DNA from: Micropruina sp.
GTDB taxonomy: Bacteria; Actinomycetota; Actinomycetes; Propionibacteriales; Propionibacteriaceae
Direction of reading: 5' to 3'
Assembly: GCA_016711205.1 (NCBI GenBank)
Contig: JADJTM010000001.1
Location: 1,178,001-1,242,000, forward strand
Length of the DNA: 64,000 nt
Within the stretch, counting starts at the first letter, position 1; every line of letters starts with the position of its first letter. Positions 52,913-60,443 of this stretch are shown piece after piece. The position numbers and the translations under genes were made by a program. The notes beneath the pieces are model-generated. The model did not search any database, was not told the origin of the DNA, and was given only the letters and a program-made list of their open reading frames with translations.

Positions 52913-55609
52913 GTGGCGATCATGACGGCTGAAACGCCCCTGGTGGTGCCCCTGTCGAGCTGTTCAGCAGCCGATCTCGAAAGCGTCGGCGGCAAGGGGG
53001 CGAACCTGGGCGAACTGATCTCGGCTGGGTTTGCGGTACCGGACGGTTTCGTGGTGACCACGGCCGCCTACGACGCAGCGGTCGCGGGCACGAGGCTGGT
53101 GGAGTTGGCGGCCCAGGGCGACCACAGCGCCGTCCGGCAGCTGTTCGAGACGGTCGAACTGCCGGCCGGGCTCACCGACCGGATCCGGTCCGGCTACGCC
53201 GAACTGGGCGAGCCTGCCGTCGCCGTGCGCTCGTCCGCGACCACCGAGGATCTGCCCGATGCCAGCTTCGCCGGCCAGCAGGACACCTACCTCAACGTGC
53301 AGGGCGCCGACGCGCTGCTGACGGCGATCCGGCGTTGCTGGGCCTCGCTGTGGGGCGAGCGGGCCGTCGCCTACCGGGCTCAGCACGCGGCCGACGTCCA
53401 GCCGAGGATCGCGGTGGTGGTGCAGCGGCTGGTGGTGGCGGACGTCGCGGGGGTGATGTTCACCGCCAACCCGGCCAACGGACGCCGCGAGCAGACCGTG
53501 ATCACCGCAGCCTGGGGCCTGGGCGAGGCGGTGGTGGGCGGGCTGGTCGAGCCGGACGAGTTCGTGGTCGAGCGCGCTCCGTCCGCGGCCGACGGGGCTC
53601 CATCGACGTCCGGGCGTGGGGTAGAGACGTCCGTGCGCCGCCGGATCGCGGCCAAGAAGGTGCGCACCGTGGTGACGGACCAGGGGTCCACGCAGCAACC
53701 GACGCCGCCGGAGTTGGTCCACTCGCCGACGCTCACCGACGCGCAGGCGCGCGAGCTCGCCGCCCTGGGCGACCGCGTCCAGAACCATTTCGGACGTCCG
53801 CAGGACATCGAATGGGTGCTGTCGGACGGCGCCTTTCAACTGGTGCAGGCCCGTCCGATCACGGCGTTGCCCAAACCCACCGGTGACGTGCCGACCGACT
53901 GGCCGATCCCGCGCGAGGACTGCCTGTACTTTCGGGCCAGCATCGTCGAGCAGCTGCCGGATCCGCTCACTCCCCTGTTCGCCGACCTGATCCGGCCCGC
54001 CGTGCCGAACGGGCTTCAGGGGCTGATGCGCGACCTCAGCCCACGAACCGCCGATCTCGACGTCGACTTTCCGACCATCAACGGCTACGCCTACTACGCC
54101 TACAGCAAGAAGACGATGAACTCGCTCTGGGGGCTGACCCCGTACGCCATCCGCAAGCTGACCAGCAAGGGCTTCGTGATCACCCGCTGGCGGGATCGGG
54201 CCTTGCCGGCGTACCGGGCTTCGGTGGCCCGCTGGGAGCGGGACGCCACCCAGCTGCCCGCCGCCACCCTGCTCGCCGCCGTCCGCGAACTGCTCGAAGC
54301 CGGCTGCCGGTACTACACCAACGTGCAGATGGTGATTCCGATGGCCGCCACCACCGAGCTGACCTGGACGGGGCTCTACGACTCGGTGCTGCGGGGCTCG
54401 GCGCAGGCGTCGGAGTTTCTGATCGGCTTCGACTCCACGCCGATTCTCGCCGAGAAGTCGCTCTACCGGCTGGCGGAGTGGTGCCGAGGCGTCCCTGGGC
54501 TGGCGGCGGCCCTCAGCGGCCTGCATGACGTACCGGAGCAGGCCCCCGCGAGCGTCGACGAGGCGGGTTGGGCGCAGTTCCGCGACCGGCTCGCCGAGCA
54601 TCTCGACACCTACGGGCACACGCTCTACAACCTCGACTTCGCCAATCCGGTGCCCGCCGACGATCCGGGCCTGGTGCTCGAAGCGCTCAAGCACGCCCTG
54701 TCCGGACGCAGCACGGATCCGGTCGCGCGGCAGGCCCGGTTGGTCGAACGCCGCAGCCTGATCACCCAGCAACTGATGGACCGGCTCGACCCGGCGCGCC
54801 GCAAGCTGGCCCGCGGCAGCCTCGCGGCAGCCCAGCGCTGGGCGCCGATCCGCGAGGACGCGCTGGCCGCCATGGGTCTGGCCTGGCCGACGATGCGTCG
54901 GTTCTTGGCCGAGCTGGGCGGCCGGCTCGTCCGGGCCGGCGCTCTCGAACGTCCGGACGAGGTCTACTGGCTGACCGCAGCCGAGGCCGACGCAGCGGCG
55001 TCCGCGCTCGACGACGGCTCCTTGACCCTCGCAGACCGCACGGCCGACGTGGCGCGACGCCGGACCGCTTGGCGCGGGCAGGCCCTCGCGACGCCGCCGC
55101 AGTACCTGCCGGAGATCGCCTGGATGGGGCTGATGGAGGACATGATGCCGGCGCACACCGGCGACCAGAGCGGCCCGGTGCTCAAGGGCACCGGCGGCTC
55201 GGGCGGGCGGGTGACCGCCACCGCCCGGGTGCTGGCCGGCCCGGAGGACTTCGCGGCGTTCCAGCCCGGCGAGATTCTGGTGGCCCCCATCACCACGCCG
55301 GCCTACACGCCGCTGTTCGCCCTTGCCGTGGGCGTGGTCACCGACATCGGCGGCGTGCTGAGCCACGGCTCGATCGTGGCCCGCGAGTACGGCATTCCGG
55401 CGGTGCTCGGCACCGCCGCGGCGACCAAACGCATCGCAACCGGCGACGTGATCACGATCGACGGGGGTACGGGCACCGTCCGGCTTGACGGGGCGCCCGA
55501 GGCTGCAGCACCGGCCGGGCACGCCGTCCCGGCCTGGGCCTGGGTGACGGGAGCGGTGGCTGCGTCCGTGGGCGTGGTCGCGCTGATCGCGCACCGGCGT
55601 GCTCGCTGA
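52913..55609 (+). CDS. PEP-utilising ATP-grasp/phosphohistidine protein (rifampin phosphotransferase-like) with C-terminal membrane anchor
   Basis: An 898-residue protein. The N-terminal ATP-grasp domain has GGKGANLGELISAGFAVP, VRSSATTEDLPDASFAGQQD, GVMFTANPANGRR and IEWVLSDGAFQLVQARPIT. The middle region (about 340-760) is unlike PEP synthase and occupies the place of the acceptor-binding domain in rifampin phosphotransferases. The swivel domain has the phosphohistidine motif GGVLSHGSIVAREYGIPAVL. A hydrophobic helix followed by HRRAR ends the protein, which is unusual. It could phosphorylate an antibiotic or another hydroxyl compound. Start is GTG 52913 or ATG 52922. Confidence 0.82.
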   Translation: MAIMTAETPLVVPLSSCSAADLESVGGKGANLGELISAGFAVPDGFVVTTAAYDAAVAGTRLVELAAQGDHSAVRQLFETVELPAGLTDRIRSGYAELGEPAVAVRSSATTEDLPDASFAGQQDTYLNVQGADALLTAIRRCWASLWGERAVAYRAQHAADVQPRIAVVVQRLVVADVAGVMFTANPANGRREQTVITAAWGLGEAVVGGLVEPDEFVVERAPSAADGAPSTSGRGVETSVRRRIAAKKVRTVVTDQGSTQQPTPPELVHSPTLTDAQARELAALGDRVQNHFGRPQDIEWVLSDGAFQLVQARPITALPKPTGDVPTDWPIPREDCLYFRASIVEQLPDPLTPLFADLIRPAVPNGLQGLMRDLSPRTADLDVDFPTINGYAYYAYSKKTMNSLWGLTPYAIRKLTSKGFVITRWRDRALPAYRASVARWERDATQLPAATLLAAVRELLEAGCRYYTNVQMVIPMAATTELTWTGLYDSVLRGSAQASEFLIGFDSTPILAEKSLYRLAEWCRGVPGLAAALSGLHDVPEQAPASVDEAGWAQFRDRLAEHLDTYGHTLYNLDFANPVPADDPGLVLEALKHALSGRSTDPVARQARLVERRSLITQQLMDRLDPARRKLARGSLAAAQRWAPIREDALAAMGLAWPTMRRFLAELGGRLVRAGALERPDEVYWLTAAEADAAASALDDGSLTLADRTADVARRRTAWRGQALATPPQYLPEIAWMGLMEDMMPAHTGDQSGPVLKGTGGSGGRVTATARVLAGPEDFAAFQPGEILVAPITTPAYTPLFALAVGVVTDIGGVLSHGSIVAREYGIPAVLGTAAATKRIATGDVITIDGGTGTVRLDGAPEAAAPAGHAVPAWAWVTGAVAASVGVVALIAHRRAR

Positions 55610-55610
55610 C

Positions 55611-55920
55611 CGATATTGGGGACGGTTCCTTTCCCTGTCGCTGCTCGCGGCACCGACAGGTATTGGGGACGGTTCCTTTCCCCGTCACCCCTGTCCCCGC
55701 CAGGGCATCGACGGGCAATGGGGACGGTTCCTCTACCCGTCGATGCCGTCTCCGCGCACCCTCGCCAGGGCTCGATCGACCGGGAATGGTGCGACGGGCA
55801 ATGGGGACGGTTTCTCCACCCGTCGATGCCGCGAGTAGCGACAGGGAAAGGAACCGTCCCCAATACCTGTCGATCCGAGCGGGAGCGAACGGGAAAGGAA
55901 CCGTCCCCAATACCGATCAG
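55611..55920. repeat. Cluster of six GGGGACGGTTCC repeats in a large imperfect palindrome
   Basis: TATTGGGGACGGTTCCTTTCC occurs near 55614 and 55661 on the plus strand and in reverse near 55843 and 55892. Variants GGGCAATGGGGACGGTT lie near 55712 and 55795. Outer copies are inverted relative to each other, so the whole 310 bases fold back. An inner copy is bracketed by GGCATCGACGGG (55704-55715) and CCCGTCGATGCC (55736-55747). This resembles REP/BIME elements mobilised by REP-associated transposases. It lies between convergent genes. Confidence 0.85.
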
Positions 55921-55921
55921 C

Positions 55922-56536
55922 TCACGACGGGGCGACGTTGTTGTACGACAACAGCCGCCAGGTCTCACCCGCCGGCTGCAGCATCGTCCAAGAGGCGTTC
56001 CACAGTCCGCCGAGGGTCAGGTTGTGCGCATAGTCCAGGCCAAGCAGAAACACCGTCGCCACCCGCATCGCGAAACCGTGACCGACACAAACCACCGTTT
56101 GGCCCTCGGGCGTGCTTTCGGCGATGTCGAGCAGCGCCTCGGCCACCCGGGCACCGGCCTCGGCACCGGTTTGGCCGCTCGGTGAGCGGCGAGCGTCCCG
56201 CCCGGCCAGCAGGGCCTCGGCGAAGTCCGGGTGGGCAGCGAACACCTGCTCGTTGGTCAGCCCCGCCCAGTCGCCGACGTTGATCTCTTGCAGCCGCGGC
56301 TCCAACTCGACCGTGAGGCCGGTGAGACCGGCCAGTTCCGCGGCGGTGCGTTGCGCCCGGCCCAGATCGGACGACACGATGCGCGCCGGCTTCAGTGCGG
56401 CGATCACGGGTGCGGCCGCGCGGGCCTGCTGCAGTCCGCGTGCGTTCAACTGGACGTCCGCCTGCCCCTGGTAGCGTCCGGTCGCGTTCCAATCCGTTTC
56501 GCCGTGCCGCCACAGCACGACCCGCGCGGCGGTCAC
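55922..56536 (-). CDS. Histidine phosphatase (phosphoglycerate mutase-like) family protein
   Basis: A 204-residue enzyme with the RHGETDWN motif near residue 10 (phosphorylated His), a second Arg in SSDLGRAQRTA, catalytic Glu in LQEINVGDWAG and the late His in VCVGHGFAMR. The size and the position directly after rsfS are typical of the actinobacterial nadD-rsfS-phosphatase group. GTG-started just after the rsfS stop. Substrate unknown; glucosyl-3-phosphoglycerate-type and broad phosphatases are possible. Confidence 0.9.
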   Translation of the reverse strand: MTAARVVLWRHGETDWNATGRYQGQADVQLNARGLQQARAAAPVIAALKPARIVSSDLGRAQRTAAELAGLTGLTVELEPRLQEINVGDWAGLTNEQVFAAHPDFAEALLAGRDARRSPSGQTGAEAGARVAEALLDIAESTPEGQTVVCVGHGFAMRVATVFLLGLDYAHNLTLGGLWNASWTMLQPAGETWRLLSYNNVAPS

Positions 56537-56537
56537 C

Positions 56538-56939
56538 TCAGACGGACGAATCGCGCGTGGCGACCGCGTCCGGCGCCGGCGTGTCGAGCTGCAGGTCGAT
56601 GCGCGGGCAGTCCTTCCACAGCCGTTCCAGGGTGTAGAGGGCGCGCTCCTCGGTGTGCATCACGTGCACCACGAGATCGAGAAAGTCGAGCAGCACCCAC
56701 CGGTTCTCGCCATGCCCCTCGCGCCGCGCCGGCTTGGTTCCGTGCCGCAGCAGGGTCTCTTCGACGGCGTCCACCAGAGCACCGACCTGCCGTTCGTTGG
56801 ACGCGCTGACGATCAGGAACACGTCGGTGATGGCCAGCGGCTCCGACACATCGAAGGCCACCAGATCGCTCCCGAGCTTGTCGGACGCCGCCTGTGCGGC
56901 GACGCGCGTGAGGGTGATCGCGTGGTCTGTTGCAGTCAT
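56538..56939 (-). CDS. rsfS: Ribosome silencing factor RsfS
   Basis: A 133-residue protein of the RsfS/Iojap family. It carries ASDKLGSDLVAFDVSEPLAI near the start, FLIVSASNERQVGALVDAVE, the conserved EGHGENRWVLLDFLDLVVHV, and FHT-like VHVMHTEERALYTLERLW. It binds uL14 and blocks subunit joining under starvation. It follows nadD by 24 bases in the conserved operon. Confidence 0.95.
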   Translation of the reverse strand: MTATDHAITLTRVAAQAASDKLGSDLVAFDVSEPLAITDVFLIVSASNERQVGALVDAVEETLLRHGTKPARREGHGENRWVLLDFLDLVVHVMHTEERALYTLERLWKDCPRIDLQLDTPAPDAVATRDSSV

Positions 56940-56963
56940 CGAGCTCCCAGGGTCGTGCGTTGT

Positions 56964-57596
56964 TCAGCGGTAGAGTCCGCGTTTGGCGATGTACTGGACG
57001 ATACCGTCCGGCACCAGGTACCAGATCGGCAGCCGCTCCTTGACCCGCTTGCGGCAATCGGTGGACGAGATCGCGAGCGCCGGCACCTCGATCAGGGTCA
57101 CCTTGTCGGGCGGCAGGTGGGCGATGTCGCGTTCGCTGAGCGTGGTGCCGGGCCGGGTCACCCCGACGAAATGCGCGAGCTCGAACAGCTCGAGCACCCC
57201 GTGCCAGGTGAGGATCTGGCTGAGGGCGTCCGATCCGGTGATGAAGAACAGCTCCACGTCCGAGCCGTAGTGTGCGTGCAGGTCACGCAGCGTGTCGAGG
57301 GTGTAGGTGCTGCCCGGGCGGTCGATGTCGACCCGGCTCACCGAGAACCGCGGGTTGGACGCGGTCGCGATCGTCGTCATCAGGTAGCGATCCTCGGCCA
57401 GCGACACCTGCCGGTCGGCTTTCTGCCAGGGCTGCCCGGTCGGCACGAACACGACCTCGTCCAGCTTGAACTTGGTGCCCACCTCGCTGGCCGCCACCAG
57501 GTGGCCGTGGTGGATCGGGTCGAACGTGCCACCCATCACCCCGAGGCGTCGTCGCCTGGACCCGTCGTTGGACCAGACGATGCCGGGATTCGTCAT
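56964..57596 (-). CDS. nadD: Nicotinate-nucleotide adenylyltransferase
   Basis: A 210-residue enzyme joining ATP to nicotinate mononucleotide in NAD synthesis. It has the nucleotidyltransferase motif GGTFDPIHHGHL near residue 22, GSDALSQILTW, and the C-terminal ISSTDCRKRV motif. The start codon overlaps the stop of a small membrane-protein gene (TGATG), indicating coupling. Confidence 0.96.
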   Translation of the reverse strand: MTNPGIVWSNDGSRRRRLGVMGGTFDPIHHGHLVAASEVGTKFKLDEVVFVPTGQPWQKADRQVSLAEDRYLMTTIATASNPRFSVSRVDIDRPGSTYTLDTLRDLHAHYGSDVELFFITGSDALSQILTWHGVLELFELAHFVGVTRPGTTLSERDIAHLPPDKVTLIEVPALAISSTDCRKRVKERLPIWYLVPDGIVQYIAKRGLYR

Positions 57597-57726
57597 CAGC
57601 TATGCGGACGACTCTTGCCGACGCCCCACACGACCCGCAGAGCGATCATCAGTAGAACAAAGACCCCCCGCCCACCAGGTAAGGCAGGTACGGGTTGTGC
57701 GCCGCCGTCTCCAGAAGAATGCCCAT
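57596..57726 (-). CDS. Small single-helix membrane protein between proA and nadD (frameshifted)
   Basis: MGILLETAAHNPYLPYLVGG reads from ATG 57726. One base later, at the C run 57664-57669, the sequence resumes in another frame as GVFVLLMIALRVVWGVGKSR and PHS, stopping at 57598-57596 over the nadD start. Restoring one base gives a 43-residue single-helix protein ending KSRPHS, a product that in my knowledge many actinobacteria encode at this place. The break in so short and conserved a gene is most simply a homopolymer base-calling error. Function unknown. Confidence 0.7.
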
Positions 57727-57793
57727 GCGCGGATGATACTGGCCCACCGCCCCGCATCGCCACGCCGACCCGCATCACTGCGGTGGCGAACTC

Positions 57794-57898
57794 GTTGTCG
57801 AGATCGGTACACGGTTTCGGCCTGCGTGCACGCTTTCGTGTCATGACGCGACAACAGGCACCGAACCTGACAACGTGCACCGATGCGGAGATCGGCAT
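57794..57898. repeat. About 103-bp palindromic element, copy B (inverted)
   Basis: Contains CGGTACACGGTTTCGGCC at one end, a CACG-CTTT-CGTG hairpin in the centre and ACAACGTGCACCG at the other end. Its reverse complement aligns over its full length with 39501-39603. It lies between proA and the small membrane gene. Both copies are intergenic and roughly self-complementary. The remainder of 57727-57943 shows no gene. Confidence 0.7.
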
Positions 57899-57943
57899 CG
57901 CGTTGATTCGCTGAACGCTGCTGCACCAACCGATCGGCCAGGG

Positions 57944-59185
57944 TCAGGGCCGAATCTGACCCTCACCGGTGACGATGTACTTCGAGGAGGTCATCTCGGC
58001 CAGCCCCATCGGGCCGCGGGCGTGCAGCTTCTGGGTCGAGATGCCGATCTCGGCGCCGAAGCCGAACTCACCGCCGTCCACGAACCTGGACGAGGCGTTG
58101 ACCAGCACCGCGGCCGCGTCCACCTGAGCGACGAACCGGTCCGCCGCGCTGCGGTCGTTGGTCACGATGGTCTCGGAGTGCCCGGTGGTGTGGGCGCGGA
58201 TGTGGTCGATCGCGGCGTCCACCGAGTCGACCACGGCGACCGCCAGATCGAGCGACAGGTACTCGCCGTCGAACTCGTCCGGGCCGGCCGGCACCACCTG
58301 GTCGGAATACGCCTGCACAGCTTCGGTACCGTGCACGGTGACGCCCTGCTCGGCCAACGCGGCCAGCGCCTTCGGCACGAACTCGTCGGCGATCGCGCGA
58401 TGCACCAGCAGGCTCTCGGCGGCGTTGCAGACGCTCGGCCGCTGCACCTTGGCGTTGAGCAGAATGTCGAGCGCCATGCTCTGGTCGGCGCCGGCGTCCA
58501 CGAAGATGTGGCAGTTGCCGGTACCGGTCTCGATCACCGGGACGGTGCTGCCGTCGACCACCGCGTTGATCAGCCCGGCCCCGCCGCGCGGAATGAGCAC
58601 GTCGATCAGGCCGCGGGCGGCCATCAGCTCGGCCGTCACCTCGCGGCCGCCCTCGACCAGCTGGACGGCGTCGGCCGGCAGCCCGGCGCCCTGCAGTCCC
58701 GCCCGCAGCGCGGTCACCACCGCGCGATTCGACTCCAGCGCCGAGGACGACCCGCGCAGCAGCGCCGCGTTGCCCGACTTCAGGCAGATGCCGGCCGCGT
58801 CGGCGGTGACGTTGGGCCGCGCCTCGTAGATGATGCCGATCACACCGAAGGGGACCCGCACCTGACGGACCTGGACGCCGTTGGCGTTCGTCCAGCCGCG
58901 AATCACGTCGCCGACCGGGTCCGGCAGCCCGGCCAGGTCGCGCAGGCCGCCGACCATGCCGTCCACCCGCAGCGGGGTGAGCCGCAGCCGGTCGATCAGT
59001 GCATCGGAGGTGCCCGCGGCACGGGCTCGCTCGACATCGCGCAGGTTGGCCTTGAGCACCGCGTCCTCGGCGTCTGCCAGGGCGTCGGCCATGGCGTGCA
59101 GTGCAGCGTCCTTGGTGGCCCGGTTCAGCGTGGCGAGGGTGACAGCGGCGGCCTTGGCGGCCAGAGCCTGATCGTGGAAACTCAC
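57944..59185 (-). CDS. proA: Glutamate-5-semialdehyde dehydrogenase
   Basis: A 413-residue enzyme that reduces gamma-glutamyl phosphate in proline synthesis. It has IIYEARPNVTADAAGICLKS, LIPRGGAGLI, the catalytic Cys in RPSVCNAAESLLVH, and the end motif RGPMGLAEMTSSKYIV. GTG-started at 59185; longer frames lack similarity. Its partner proB lies 3 kb upstream on the same strand, separated by two polyol dehydrogenase genes. Confidence 0.96.
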   Translation of the reverse strand: MSFHDQALAAKAAAVTLATLNRATKDAALHAMADALADAEDAVLKANLRDVERARAAGTSDALIDRLRLTPLRVDGMVGGLRDLAGLPDPVGDVIRGWTNANGVQVRQVRVPFGVIGIIYEARPNVTADAAGICLKSGNAALLRGSSSALESNRAVVTALRAGLQGAGLPADAVQLVEGGREVTAELMAARGLIDVLIPRGGAGLINAVVDGSTVPVIETGTGNCHIFVDAGADQSMALDILLNAKVQRPSVCNAAESLLVHRAIADEFVPKALAALAEQGVTVHGTEAVQAYSDQVVPAGPDEFDGEYLSLDLAVAVVDSVDAAIDHIRAHTTGHSETIVTNDRSAADRFVAQVDAAAVLVNASSRFVDGGEFGFGAEIGISTQKLHARGPMGLAEMTSSKYIVTGEGQIRP

Positions 59186-59220
59186 CCGCGCAGAATACCG
59201 GCGCCGCTCCGCTGCGGCCC

Positions 59221-60243
59221 CTATTCGTCCAGCCAGAGCGAGACGACGACCTTGCCGGACTCCTGGCTGTTGCGAGCCGTCTCGAACGCCTCGACGATGT
59301 GCTCGGCGTCGATCACGTGGGTGATCACGTTGGCGATCTCGGGGTGTTCGGCCAGCAGGGTGATGGCCTGGTCGATCTCGTCGTCGAAGCGGAAGGTGCC
59401 CAGGTAGCGCACCTCGCGCGACACCAATGGTTCGAGGTTCACCGTGATCGGGGCGCCGGGCAGCATGCCGACCTGCACCACGGTGCCGGCGCGTCGTACG
59501 GCCGCCAGCGCCTGGCTGACCGCCGGGGCCACCCCCGAGCATTCGAACACCACGTCGAAGCTCATCGCCGGCACCTCGTCGGTACCCGCCTTCAAGGTGG
59601 CGGTCGCCCCGACGGACCTGGCCCGCGCCAACGGACCGTCCAGCATGTCGGTTGCCGTCACCGCCGCGGCCCCGAGGGCTGCGGCCGCCGCGACCACGCA
59701 CAGGCCGATCGGGCCCGAGCCGGTCACCAGCACCTTCTGATTCTCGACTCCCCCGGCGATCCGGATCGCGTGCAGCGCAACCGCCAGCGGCTCGGCCAGC
59801 GACGCATCGCGCAGCGACAATCCCGGCGGCAGTTCACGGATCATGAAGCTCTTCACCGCGCGGTACTCACTCATGCCGCCCTGGGTGTGCGGCGTGGTGG
59901 ACGCGCTGCCGAAGTAGCTGCCGCCGGGCCACAGGTATTTGCGGTCCTCGATACCGGGCTGCGCGGTGCCGTAGCTGGCCGGGGCGATGGTCACCGGGGT
60001 GCCGGGCGCCCACCGTCCGGACGGGTCGAGGTCGATCACGCCCGCCATCTCATGGCCCGGGGTGAACGGTTCGTTGACCACGAAGGCGCCGTTGCGCCCA
60101 TGAAAGTAGTAGTGCAGGTCGGAGCCGCAGATGCCGGCGTACATCATCCGCACCCGCACCTCGCCCTCGCTCGGCTCGGGTACGGGTGCGTCCTCGATAG
60201 CGATGCTCTCGGCGCCGTGGATCTTGAGGGTCTTCATCGACAC
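59221..60243 (-). CDS. Zinc-type medium-chain dehydrogenase, L-idonate 5-dehydrogenase-like
   Basis: A 340-residue alcohol dehydrogenase. The N-terminal block YAGICGSDLHYYFHGRNGAF, with zinc-binding Cys, and PGHEMAG, with the zinc-binding His, closely resembles L-idonate 5-dehydrogenase as I recall it. The Rossmann loop is VTGSGPIGL. The lobe that normally holds four structural-zinc Cys (here ASYGTAQPGIEDRKYLWPGG) has none. The enzyme probably oxidises a sugar acid or polyol. It sits 35 bases before proA and follows a repeat-filled gap after the long-chain dehydrogenase gene, with which it may form a pathway. Confidence 0.85.
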   Translation of the reverse strand: MSMKTLKIHGAESIAIEDAPVPEPSEGEVRVRMMYAGICGSDLHYYFHGRNGAFVVNEPFTPGHEMAGVIDLDPSGRWAPGTPVTIAPASYGTAQPGIEDRKYLWPGGSYFGSASTTPHTQGGMSEYRAVKSFMIRELPPGLSLRDASLAEPLAVALHAIRIAGGVENQKVLVTGSGPIGLCVVAAAAALGAAAVTATDMLDGPLARARSVGATATLKAGTDEVPAMSFDVVFECSGVAPAVSQALAAVRRAGTVVQVGMLPGAPITVNLEPLVSREVRYLGTFRFDDEIDQAITLLAEHPEIANVITHVIDAEHIVEAFETARNSQESGKVVVSLWLDE

Positions 60244-60255
60244 TCCTTGGGGCAG

Positions 60256-60428
60256 ATCCCGGCGTTCGCCGGGATGACGGGTAAGACGGGCTGGGGGGAC
60301 GGGCTGGGTGGGACGGGCTGGCGTTGCTGGGTGGGACGGCTGAGTGGGACGGGCTGGCGTTGCTGGGCGGGACGGGCTGCGCGTTGTCGTGTGGTTCGTG
60401 CTGCGTCATCCCGGGCTTGCCCCGGGAT
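60256..60428. repeat. Two REP-like hairpins flanking 36-bp tandem repeats
   Basis: ATCCCGGCG-TT-CGCCGGGAT lies at 60256-60275 and ATCCCGGGC-TT-GCCCCGGGAT at 60408-60428. Between them GTGGGACGGGCTGGCGTTGC occurs at 60308 and 60344, with degenerate GGGACGGGCTG units on each side, a unit of about 36 bases. It fills the gap between the two polyol dehydrogenase genes. The hairpins resemble widespread GTCATCCCGGG-type REP elements. Confidence 0.8.
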
Positions 60429-60443
60429 CTCAGCTGAGCGCCA

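Noticed and set aside
56655..57914. Plus-strand frame of 419 codons opposite rsfS and nadD
   Set aside because: It is antisense to two conserved genes and lacks family resemblance. Only its last part crosses the repeat element at 57794-57898.
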